This document shows, one piece after another, positions 1 through 7,087 of a stretch of 12,987 bases of DNA. Every line of letters begins with the position of its first letter. The first letter of the stretch is position 1. Origin of the DNA: Willaertia magna (Eukaryota; Heterolobosea; Eutetramitea; Acrasida; Naegleriidae); NCBI GenBank assembly GCA_902984215.1, contig CADWAF010000615.1, positions 1 through 12,987 of the forward strand. Reading direction: 5' to 3'. The position numbers were made by a program, and so were the translations under genes. The notes below the pieces were generated by a model, which did not search any database, was not told the DNA's origin, and worked only from the letters and a program-made list of their open reading frames with translations.

Positions 1-29
1 AAAAATATTTACAAATATAGTTATAGTTT

Positions 30-1559
30 TTATATAAATTGAAAATCAATATCCGATAAATTATTATTTACTTTAACATGTTTCACTAAATTCTTTCTAA
101 ATAATTTACTTTCCTTCGTTATTAAAGATCTATCTCTATTTCTATAAATAATTACATGCCATCCACCAATTACAATATCATTACTATAAATATCTATTTC
201 ATTACCAAATTCATAATATTTAGTTACAATCTCTTTTGGTTTATTATAAAAATATTGTAAATAAATCTCAATAAATCCATATCTATTTCTAATTAAATCT
301 TTACCTAAAATATAAATAATTTTAGATGAAGATAAAATCTTTTTAGCCTTAAAAGAACCAAAATTTAATTTCTTTTTTGTATTCTCCTCTGAAACTACAT
401 TGCTACCACTAGCCTTGTTAATCATCTCTTCATTATTATTAAAATTATTATGGTTCTTTTTTTGTTGGTTCAAAGTAATCATTGAAGGTTCTAAAAAATC
501 AATATTTTTCCCATAAATTTCAAACTTTTCAAATTTTAATTTCTTTGATAAAAACCAAATATCATTATTTTCTAATAAAATTGTAGAATTAGAAAAACAA
601 CATGAAAAATCTTTAATTTCTTCTTTAAATGGTAATTCTAATAATTGTAAAACATTCATTTTAAATCCTAAATCACTACGTTTACAATAAAAATAAATTT
701 CAGTTTGATTTTCTTTATTCCTTGTTATAAAAAAGTTATAATTATAATTAAACTCAATTTTTAAAATAATTTTATCTTTTAATAATTTTAAATCAATTTC
801 TTTATCCATAATCTCCATTTCAGCTGTCAAATTATTATTTGGATAATAAAAATCAAAAATGTCATTTTCATCTATAAATACATGTTGCATTGTAAAGGAG
901 TTTGTAATTATTTTTTTTAATTTTCTAAATGGTTGTAAAGTATTTTGTAAAGTATTTTGTAAATTTATAAAATCTAAAATTAAATAATTTTTAAGTGTCT
1001 TTTCACAAATTACAAAAATTAAATCATTTTTCATTTGAAAAATAATACTGCTATAATCACAATAAATTTCTTTTAAAATAAAAGTATTTTCATCATTGTA
1101 AAGTATTTCTTTAAGTTGACTATTTTTTATATTTGATAGTTCTTTTAATAATAAACTTACATAATCAAATTGAAAGATGTCAACATCAATCTCTGTCAAT
1201 CCATCAAATCTATTCCAATAAGAATTTGTAAAATTTATAAATAAAAAATCTTCATTTGTTAAAAATAAAGTAAAATTTCCACCACCAATAATTTTTTTAA
1301 ATAAATAAATTAAATTTTTATCTAAATTATTTTGTAAATTTATATATTTTTGTAAACTATTTAAATTAATTTCATTAGTTGTTAAATCCATTTGATTAGC
1401 TCTTACAATACGTTGTATTACTTTACAATTTGTAGATAATACATTTTGTTTTTTATTTGTTAAATTAGTTATCAATTCTGGAAAACTTTCTGTTAATTTA
1501 TTTGAAAAATTAGAAAGATAACTTGAAGCGGATGATACAAATTGATTAATTGCGAGCAT
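30..1559 (-). CDS. Divergent RCC1-like beta-propeller protein, 509 aa
   Basis: The molecular role is unknown. RCC1-type propellers in other proteins act as exchange factors or protein-binding scaffolds, but nothing here fixes a partner. The first ATG is at 1559-1557; the frame stays open to 1619, where the codon is TTG, so I start at 1559. Several stretches repeat the RCC1 blade pattern of a conserved Ile/Cys strand, a small-residue turn, a hydrophobic strand and an acidic or Asn turn. Residues 312-336 (EEIKDFSCC then STILLENNDIWF) parallel EEIKDLQCG then SIILDKLGNIYG of the RCC1 protein at 7088-8302. Residues 92-107 and 164-183 look like further blades. The hallmark GxGxxxxGxLG loops are mostly lost. 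Residues 200-209 are an LQNT low-complexity insert and about 364-400 an Asn/Lys-rich linker. The C-terminus, NNLSDIDFQFI, resembles the first BTB strand and then stops. I see no signal peptide or membrane segment. The coding call is firm; the family call is moderate. Confidence 0.72.
   Translation of the reverse strand: MLAINQFVSSASSYLSNFSNKLTESFPELITNLTNKKQNVLSTNCKVIQRIVRANQMDLTTNEINLNSLQKYINLQNNLDKNLIYLFKKIIGGGNFTLFLTNEDFLFINFTNSYWNRFDGLTEIDVDIFQFDYVSLLLKELSNIKNSQLKEILYNDENTFILKEIYCDYSSIIFQMKNDLIFVICEKTLKNYLILDFINLQNTLQNTLQPFRKLKKIITNSFTMQHVFIDENDIFDFYYPNNNLTAEMEIMDKEIDLKLLKDKIILKIEFNYNYNFFITRNKENQTEIYFYCKRSDLGFKMNVLQLLELPFKEEIKDFSCCFSNSTILLENNDIWFLSKKLKFEKFEIYGKNIDFLEPSMITLNQQKKNHNNFNNNEEMINKASGSNVVSEENTKKKLNFGSFKAKKILSSSKIIYILGKDLIRNRYGFIEIYLQYFYNKPKEIVTKYYEFGNEIDIYSNDIVIGGWHVIIYRNRDRSLITKESKLFRKNLVKHVKVNNNLSDIDFQFI
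933..962 (-). repeat. 12-bp LQNT-coding minisatellite, copy 1
   Basis: On the minus strand the unit TTACAAAATACT occurs twice, followed by TTACAA, and encodes LQNTLQNTLQ in frame. It matches positions 5973-6002 of the plus strand at 29 of 30 bases, in the same coding frame of an unrelated gene. Confidence 0.8.
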
Positions 1560-2383
1560 TTCTAATTTGCAAATTACTGTTTTTTGTTTGTTATTTGTTG
1601 TGTGGACAAGTAAATGCAAATGAGCAAATACAATATATAATAATAGATTACTAGTTTGTTTATTTTTTTTTGAAATTTATTTTTCTGAAATTTTTTTTTT
1701 TATAGGGTGAACTGAACGTGAATCTGAGTTGCTCGCAAAACGTTTGCTGCGTTGGAATTTGTTGTTTGTTCGGGTGGATGATGTCATTGTAATGATGATG
1801 ATGACGAAATTTGTTTTTGTAACAATACAGTACTAATGATGGACTACCCGACAGGCATTCATACAACAATACAGGAAGTAATAATTGGTTGTGGAATTGT
1901 TGTTTATAAAGTAATGTATGAAACGTAAAGAGATTCAAAGTTGTTTAGTTAGATGCTACAAGCAAGTACAATTTAAAAAAGAAAAAAACAATGAAAATAT
2001 GAACATTTTCTCAGGACAAGTTTGGACAGTGCTTTAAATCCCCTTGCAAGCGAAATGCTACATTACTATTTCATTGCAAACTTGCCCATAACTTCGTTAA
2101 TGAAGCAACAGGTAATAGTTGCCTGAAAATAGTTGTTATAAGTATTATAATGAGGGTAATATGGTCTTTTTTATAATTGTGTTAAATGGATGTATCATTA
2201 TGGGAAAGAAATAATGAATATTTTTTTTGTATTCAATATTTACATGCAGAACAGGAAATCATGAGAAAACAAGTTAAAAGAGAAGATGAAAGAGTATTCA
2301 TTAGATGAGAATTATTTTTATTTCTTTATACTGTACATATTTACTTTAGGTTTTAACTCTTGATCAAATTTTTACAAATTCTT
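1560..2383. other. Intergenic region between H4 3' end and the 509-aa gene
   Basis: No convincing gene is seen in these 824 bp. The longest frame (minus strand, 1660-1938) begins with TTG and has a low-complexity His/Lys tail. A TATAAAAA-like tract on the minus strand (about 1692-1704) lies some 140 bp before the ATG at 1559 and could belong to its promoter. A minus-strand AATAAA at 2317-2322, about 60 bp past the H4 stop, may be its poly(A) signal. I do not see a metazoan-type histone 3' stem-loop after H4. A 6-bp stem with a 9-nt T-rich loop (2215-2235) and the palindrome CTTGCAAG near 2043 are the only other structures. No tRNA-like arms were found. Confidence 0.5.
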
Positions 2384-2818
<435 letters not shown>

Positions 2819-3745
2819 TTAAAAGTCCAATTCTTTGGCGGTTGCGTATTCATGTTCTTCTTCGATTTGTCTCTTGGCCCTCTTATCTTTCTTATCTCCA
2901 CCTTTTTGTCTATTCCTCTTCTTTTCATTCCTTCTTTCAGCCTCCTCTAAATCTTTTAGTAGATCTTCAGTGGCATCACCGATGGAAGCCGACGAGTCAT
3001 AACTTACTACGCTAGTGTTATCATCTTCTTCCTCTTCTTGTTCCATTTCTCTATAAATCTCTTCAATATCTTCAATACTTTCTTCTTCAAATGTATTTAG
3101 TTCATGAGGGAATAAAGTATCTTCTTCCTCTTCTGTAGCTGCTTCAACTTCATAAACATCTTCTTTTTCTTCTTCTTCTTCTTTTTGTTTACGTTCAAGT
3201 TTCTTTTTATATAATTCACCATAAACACCATTCCTCAATCTTTCTAATAATTCTCTTTCAATTTGATGTTCAATTTTAGCAACTTCCTCAGCTCTCTTTT
3301 CTCTAGCCTTTAATTTACTTTCTTCTTTTTTATTTACAGCTACAATCTTGTGTCTAACTTTACTTCTTAGTTTTCTAATTCTTCTAAGAACAAGTCTTAG
3401 CTTTGTAAATCTCTTTTTAACTCTATTAATTTGTCCTTCTGACCAATATTGTAGATGATAATCTATTTCTTCCATTGCTTTTTTATAATCTTCTGGTAAT
3501 TCAATCTTCTCCCATAATTTAGATGGTAAATGCATTCTTTCGGGAGTTTTTATACATAAAAATATTTTACCTCTTCTTTCAACAACTGTTGCATATTTAC
3601 TATTTGCTAAAGGACAATATGTTTTGCAACAATAACCATCAACATTCATAGGATGTTTACATATATTTTGTTCATTTACTGCATTAGTTCTATGTGCACA
3701 AAATCCTTTATCTAGGATAAGCCATATTAAATCATCGCTAGCCAT
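2819..3745 (-). CDS. MAK16: MAK16 ribosome-biogenesis protein, 308 aa
   Basis: MAK16 is a nucleolar factor needed to make the 60S subunit; in yeast it works in early pre-60S particles with Rpf1. The length matches the family (about 300 aa). The N-terminal domain is clear: SDDLIW at residues 3-8, four cysteines at 16, 29, 39 and 44 in the spacing of the family's metal-binding site, CPLANSKYATV at 44-54, and TPERMHLPSKLWEKI at 67-81. A basic segment containing RFTKL (112-116) and the ERELLERLRNGVYGELY stretch (163-179) also match yeast and animal homologues. The C-terminal third is acidic (about 188-268) and then Lys/Arg-rich (271-293), a plausible nucleolar-targeting tail. The start is the ATG at 3745. 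It is co-directional with H4 but probably has its own promoter in the long gap upstream. Assignment is secure. Confidence 0.95.
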   Translation of the reverse strand: MASDDLIWLILDKGFCAHRTNAVNEQNICKHPMNVDGYCCKTYCPLANSKYATVVERRGKIFLCIKTPERMHLPSKLWEKIELPEDYKKAMEEIDYHLQYWSEGQINRVKKRFTKLRLVLRRIRKLRSKVRHKIVAVNKKEESKLKAREKRAEEVAKIEHQIERELLERLRNGVYGELYKKKLERKQKEEEEEKEDVYEVEAATEEEEDTLFPHELNTFEEESIEDIEEIYREMEQEEEEDDNTSVVSYDSSASIGDATEDLLKDLEEAERRNEKKRNRQKGGDKKDKRAKRQIEEEHEYATAKELDF

Positions 3746-4191
3746 TATTTATTATATCGTTTTATTATTATTAAATTGAATATTGTTTTAATTAATTATC
3801 AATTACTAGTATCCGGCAAAAGAGAAATGAAAGCCTTGTTTTTTTCAATAGAAAAATTGGGGATTGATTCAAAGAAAAAATACTTGTTCTAATATTTTTT
3901 TGAACAATTCAATTTTCTTAAACACAATTCTTTAACTTGTTTTAATCTAACACAATAATCAATGTTACTAGTAGTTAACGATGAGATAGGCACCTGGTAA
4001 CTTTGGTTGAATGAAACACAATTGAATTGAATAGTAGAACAACTGTTTACGTTTGGGTATAAGAACTACTAACGTTTTTAAATGATAGATGTACATGATC
4101 TTTTTATTTGATTTACAACTTGTGGTTTACTTTCACACGTTGGGGAAAGGTGCAGTCACTCAAACATCTATCTATCATAACAAAATATATC

Positions 4192-4218
4192 AGTATACAA
4201 TAACTAAGATTGTATACT
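4192..4218. repeat. Perfect 10-bp inverted repeat with 7-nt loop
   Basis: The arms AGTATACAAT (4192-4201) and ATTGTATACT (4209-4218) are exact reverse complements around AACTAAG. The arms contain the self-complementary GTATAC. It could be a dimeric-protein site or an RNA hairpin. Confidence 0.75.
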
Positions 4219-4247
4219 TTCAGTTTAAGAAAGAATTGAATTAATGG

Positions 4248-4270
4248 TCTTCCTCTCTCTCTTTCTCTCA
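4248..4270 (+). repeat. CT-rich pyrimidine tract
   Basis: This run of about 23 nt is nearly pure pyrimidine, with CTCTCTCTCTTTCTCTC at its core. It lies in the long non-coding region and may be a promoter element or a simple repeat; its function is not shown. Confidence 0.5.
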
Positions 4271-5012
4271 TCACTCTATTTATCTTGAATGCCTCTCACT
4301 TTTTATCTGATAAATAGTAACTATTTCATTCACCACCTTTACTCCAAGTAGGCTTCTTCCAACGAAAAGGGTTCCTCTCTTCAGCCTTGTTGAAACTCTT
4401 CCAAAATTTAAATCTCACTATTTAGTTAGTTTTTAATAACGAACTGACTTCATTATTGTTTTGATTTGAACAACACGCTACAACTCCCAAAAACTAATCC
4501 AAAATTGGTTCAAACAAAACTTTATGTTTCAAGGCTAAGAAGAAGCCTTCAAGCCAACTAAAGCTACCACAAAAACTATAACAACAAAGCCTTGTACTTG
4601 TAGTGAGTGAATGGGTTTGTTTTTTTTAAAACATACAAACAAAACCGTGTTTCATACTCGTTTTTCATCTTCAAATACGGGAAATCTAAAGTTCGCATTT
4701 TCATTTTGTAAAAACTTATCAACTGTTCTTTTCTTTCTATAGGAACCCTTAATTTAAAGGCAAACCATTAGGGACAGAGCATCTCTTTCAATAGCAATAA
4801 TGGTACTTATTATTGTTTTAGTGGCGATAACGAAAGACAAAAACAGGAGTTTACATACTTTGTTAATTATTATTAAATCCAGTTTTATAATCCCTTTTTC
4901 TCCATTCTTTCATAATGAATTACATCAATCAAGTAACGTTAAAATTTTACATCTACAAAAGTCTTTTGGAGAGCAATTATTTTACAAACAAAATTGAAGC
5001 ACATAAAATTTA

Positions 5013-5044
5013 AATCAATCGCGAGGCGTGGTTGGTGATTGATT
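5013..5044. promoter_or_regulatory. Inverted repeat enclosing a GC-rich box upstream of a TATA element
   Basis: The arms AATCAATC (5013-5020) and GATTGATT (5037-5044) are exact reverse complements. They enclose GCGAGGCGTGGTTGGT, the most GC-rich spot in this AT-rich gap. The element ends 18 bp before TATAAAAG and about 130 bp before the ATG at 5173, so a transcription-factor site is a reasonable inference. Confidence 0.45.
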
Positions 5045-5062
5045 GTTTGAGATTAAGAATAG

Positions 5063-5070
5063 TATAAAAG
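5063..5070 (+). promoter_or_regulatory. TATA box (TATAAAAG) of the 122-aa gene
   Basis: TATAAAAG is a canonical eukaryotic TATA sequence. It sits 102 bp before the ATG at 5173, which would leave a 5' leader of about 70-80 nt if initiation occurs about 30 bp downstream. Confidence 0.5.
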
Positions 5071-5172
5071 TCAATTTAAAATTTACGTTAATATAATAAA
5101 CAATTGCGAAAAAAAGCACACAACAAAAAAACAGTTATAATTTTTTACCCTCGTTCACAATTGAATTAAATC

Positions 5173-5541
5173 ATGCCTGCAAGATCAGTAAATAGCAATA
5201 ACAATAACAACAATAGCAACTCTTTAGTTGACGATAAAGTTTCGAATGAGGCAACTTCAAACCAGTTAATTGATTCCTTAACTTCCAACCAAAACAGTAA
5301 TAAGACGACACTGTCAGCTTTTCTTTTAGATAACTTAGCTTCAGGTCAATTTAAGGTAGTCAAACAAGATAAGGAAGCTGCAACAAAAAAGAGGAATGAC
5401 TTTTTAATGTACGTTCAAGGTTTAGTATTGGGATGTCTTAGACAAAAGATGACATTACAAGAAATGCAAGATAAATATAAACACAGAATAGATCCAAGAG
5501 CAATAGGTCACATTAAAAAAAAACAAATTCCAATCAATTAA
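5173..5541 (+). CDS. Unrecognised small basic protein, 122 aa
   Basis: I do not recognise the family. The ATG at 5173 follows an AT-rich leader and a TATAAAAG box. Residues 1-45 are low complexity (Asn/Ser-rich, with a six-Asn run) and probably disordered. Residues 46-122 look folded: LSAFLLDNLASGQF (47-60), a Lys-rich stretch, an amphipathic helix FLMYVQGLVLGCLRQ (77-91), then MTLQEMQDKY (93-102) and RIDPRAIGHIKKK (105-117). The last two suggest a helix-turn-helix or winged-helix arrangement with a basic third helix, so nucleic-acid binding is possible; this is inference only. There is no signal peptide or membrane segment. Codon use is more balanced than in the RCC1-like genes, supporting a real, conserved gene. 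Its stop lies 14 bp before the next ATG, in a different frame, so the two may share a transcript or this may be part of a spliced gene. Confidence 0.65.
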   Translation: MPARSVNSNNNNNNSNSLVDDKVSNEATSNQLIDSLTSNQNSNKTTLSAFLLDNLASGQFKVVKQDKEAATKKRNDFLMYVQGLVLGCLRQKMTLQEMQDKYKHRIDPRAIGHIKKKQIPIN

Positions 5542-5555
5542 ATTTCAAAAAAAAA

Positions 5556-6956
5556 ATGCCCCACCACAAACACCACCACACTACATCCTACCATTTTCTT
5601 TCAACCTGTCCTTTTCATCAATCCTTACCAAATGTAAATAAAGCAAATTCCGATTTTTGTTTTCAAATTTCTTTTTTAAGAACAATTTTCGGATTAGATT
5701 TTTACTATTTTATTACTTTAATACCAAATATCTTATTTATATTATTTTTAATTATCTTTAAATTAAGAATTTCTTTAAAAATTATAAAAAAAACTGAAAG
5801 TATCTTATTACCTACTTTATATACTTTTGTTTGGGGTGTTTGTGTTATACATTTATTAACTAGTTCAATAACTGTGTTTGTTGCTTTTTTTGGGGAGATT
5901 AATGATTTGATAAATAATAATTTAAATCATACAGATCATTTAAATGTTACAAAAATATTTAATAATTTAAATTTACAAAATACTTTACAAAATAATTTAC
6001 AATTTTATAATTTAATAAAAAATGAAAGTGAAAATAAATATGCTTTAATTAATTATGATTATAAACCATCACCAGAATTAGATAATTTTTCCAAAATAAG
6101 TATCCAAATTTTACATTTTTTAATTGAATTTATTGAAATTTCCGTTTTAGTATATATGTTACATCATTTTACAAAAAGTGAAAAAAAAAATCAAAAAATT
6201 TTAATTAGATCTTTAATGATTGGTATTTTAATTTCTTTATTTGATAATATTTTTGTAACTTTATTTAATTTTTTATTTCCATTTTATAATGAATTATATT
6301 TTCCAAGTACAATGATAAATTCAATTGTAATGGAAAGTGCATTATATAATTGTATTACAAAAGGTATTTTTATGACTTTATATGGTAGTTTATTATTTTT
6401 ACCTTTTTGTAATAGTTTACAAGAGAAAATACCAAAAAGTAAAGCTTTTTATTTATATCTATTTTTTTTATTTTTATTAAATATGTTACAAGCAATTGGT
6501 TGTATTTTAATCTTAACATGTCAATCTGTTGGTCTCTGTTTAGTTATGGTTTCAAAGATTTTATATAGTGCTCTATTTGGTCCAATTTTATATTTTACTT
6601 TTTTAAATAGAAATTTTAATAGAGAAGCTTATGATCAATTATTGATGGCTGAAGAGGAAGTATTACAACAGTTATCTTCTTCTAATAATAATATCAATAA
6701 TAATAATAATAGTATGATGAGTGGGATGGATAATGGAGGTAATGGGTTAGGTAGGCAGTTGAAGAGAAGAGGAGAGAGTAGTGGTAAGGCTTTGTATGGT
6801 AGTGTTGAGGAGGTAGATGTGGATGACGATGATGAGGAAGAAGAAGAAGAAGAGGATACGGAAGAGGAGGAAGAAGAAAGGAGAGTGGTATCTGCTGTTG
6901 TTGGTGAGGAAGAAAGAGTGTTGTTGGTACCAACTGGTAGTAGAAGAATTATTTAA
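5556..6956 (+). CDS. TPRA1: TPRA1-family seven-pass membrane protein, 466 aa
   Basis: This matches the TPRA1 family (transmembrane protein adipocyte-associated 1, TPRA40/GPR175), orphan seven-pass proteins proposed to be GPCR-like. The pattern DFYYFITLIPNILFILFL (48-65) matches the family's 'LLLIPNVLFLLFL'. Residues 296-315 (KAFYLYLFFLFLLNMLQAIG) match '[20 protein letters not shown]', and FGPILYFTFLNRNF (341-354) matches 'FAPLIYVAFLRGFF' (family strings from memory). Predicted membrane spans lie near 50-70, 84-112, 183-203, 216-240, 267-287, 297-319 and 326-350. The loop between spans 2 and 3 carries an Asn-rich insert including LQNTLQNNLQ (140-149). The C-terminal tail (about 360-466) is Asn-rich and then strongly acidic. 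The ATG follows nine A residues and is the only Met before span 1. The ligand and coupling partner are unknown. Confidence 0.88.
   Translation: MPHHKHHHTTSYHFLSTCPFHQSLPNVNKANSDFCFQISFLRTIFGLDFYYFITLIPNILFILFLIIFKLRISLKIIKKTESILLPTLYTFVWGVCVIHLLTSSITVFVAFFGEINDLINNNLNHTDHLNVTKIFNNLNLQNTLQNNLQFYNLIKNESENKYALINYDYKPSPELDNFSKISIQILHFLIEFIEISVLVYMLHHFTKSEKKNQKILIRSLMIGILISLFDNIFVTLFNFLFPFYNELYFPSTMINSIVMESALYNCITKGIFMTLYGSLLFLPFCNSLQEKIPKSKAFYLYLFFLFLLNMLQAIGCILILTCQSVGLCLVMVSKILYSALFGPILYFTFLNRNFNREAYDQLLMAEEEVLQQLSSSNNNINNNNNSMMSGMDNGGNGLGRQLKRRGESSGKALYGSVEEVDVDDDDEEEEEEEDTEEEEEERRVVSAVVGEEERVLLVPTGSRRII
5973..6002 (+). repeat. 12-bp LQNT-coding minisatellite, copy 2
   Basis: Two TTACAAAATA-type units followed by TTTACAA encode LQNTLQNNLQ. 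The block differs from the minus-strand block at 933-962 by one base in 30 and is read in the same frame. Confidence 0.8.
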
Positions 6957-6983
6957 TTGTTATTTAATTAATTATTTAATTAA
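6949..6983 (+). repeat. Tandem TTATTTAATTAA repeat at the TPRA1 stop
   Basis: TTATTTAATTG (6949-6959) is followed by two exact copies of TTATTTAATTAA (6960-6971 and 6972-6983). The first copy contains the TAA stop at 6954-6956, so the array begins in the last codons and continues into the 3' UTR. Confidence 0.8.
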
Positions 6984-7063
6984 TAATCTTTTTGTAAATG
7001 ATACTATAATTGACTTGTTATTGTAATAAGTTGTAATGAAGTTTAATTGTAAATATTGTCAAC

Positions 7064-7069
7064 AATAAA
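7064..7069 (+). terminator. Candidate poly(A) signal AATAAA of the TPRA1 gene
   Basis: AATAAA lies 108 bp after the TPRA1 stop and only 18 bp before the next ATG. If it is used, cleavage would fall at or inside the start of the downstream gene. It could equally be chance in AT-rich DNA. Confidence 0.35.
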
Positions 7070-7087
7070 AAATTTGTTAAAAAAAAA

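Larger units (their letters stand above)
3746..5172. other. Long divergent intergenic region between MAK16 and the 122-aa gene
   Basis: These 1,427 bp are far longer than the other gaps here. No reading frame looks real; the best (4800-4997, plus) starts with ATG but has low-complexity hydrophobic content and no family resemblance. I found no tRNA-like arms. Contents worth noting are a perfect hairpin (4192-4218), a CT tract (4248-4270), a short hairpin AAGGCT/AGCCTT near 4534-4552, and a candidate intron from GTGAGT at 4603 to a pyrimidine-rich TATAG ending at 4742. An inverted repeat (5013-5044) lies just before TATAAAAG (5063-5070). The region must carry both promoters and could hold an untranslated exon or a non-coding RNA. 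Confidence 0.6.

Noticed and set aside
1560..1619. N-terminal extension of the RCC1-like gene to 1619
   Set aside because: The codon at 1619 is TTG, not ATG; the first ATG in frame is at 1559. The extra 20 residues (His/Thr/Asn/Lys-rich) show no conserved pattern.
1772..1860. Box C/D snoRNA-like TGATGA repeats
   Set aside because: TGATGA boxes occur, but the CTGA sequences lie on the wrong side and no terminal stem is visible. The ATGATG run is a simple repeat.
1660..1938. 92-codon minus-strand reading frame
   Set aside because: It starts with TTG, contains a His run and a Lys-rich tail from simple DNA, and resembles nothing known.
4800..4997. 65-codon plus-strand reading frame in the long gap
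   Set aside because: It begins with ATG but has low-complexity hydrophobic content, no family resemblance, and lies within presumed promoter DNA. Not enough to call a gene.
3746..5172. tRNA or other standard RNA gene in the long gap
   Set aside because: I looked for T-arm (GGTTCNANNCC) and D-arm patterns; a partial match near 4505 lacks a pairing stem and any upstream arms.
6694..6933. Minus-strand Pro/His/Tyr/Leu-rich frame opposite the TPRA1 tail
   Set aside because: It is a shadow of the GA-rich acidic tail coding sequence on the plus strand.
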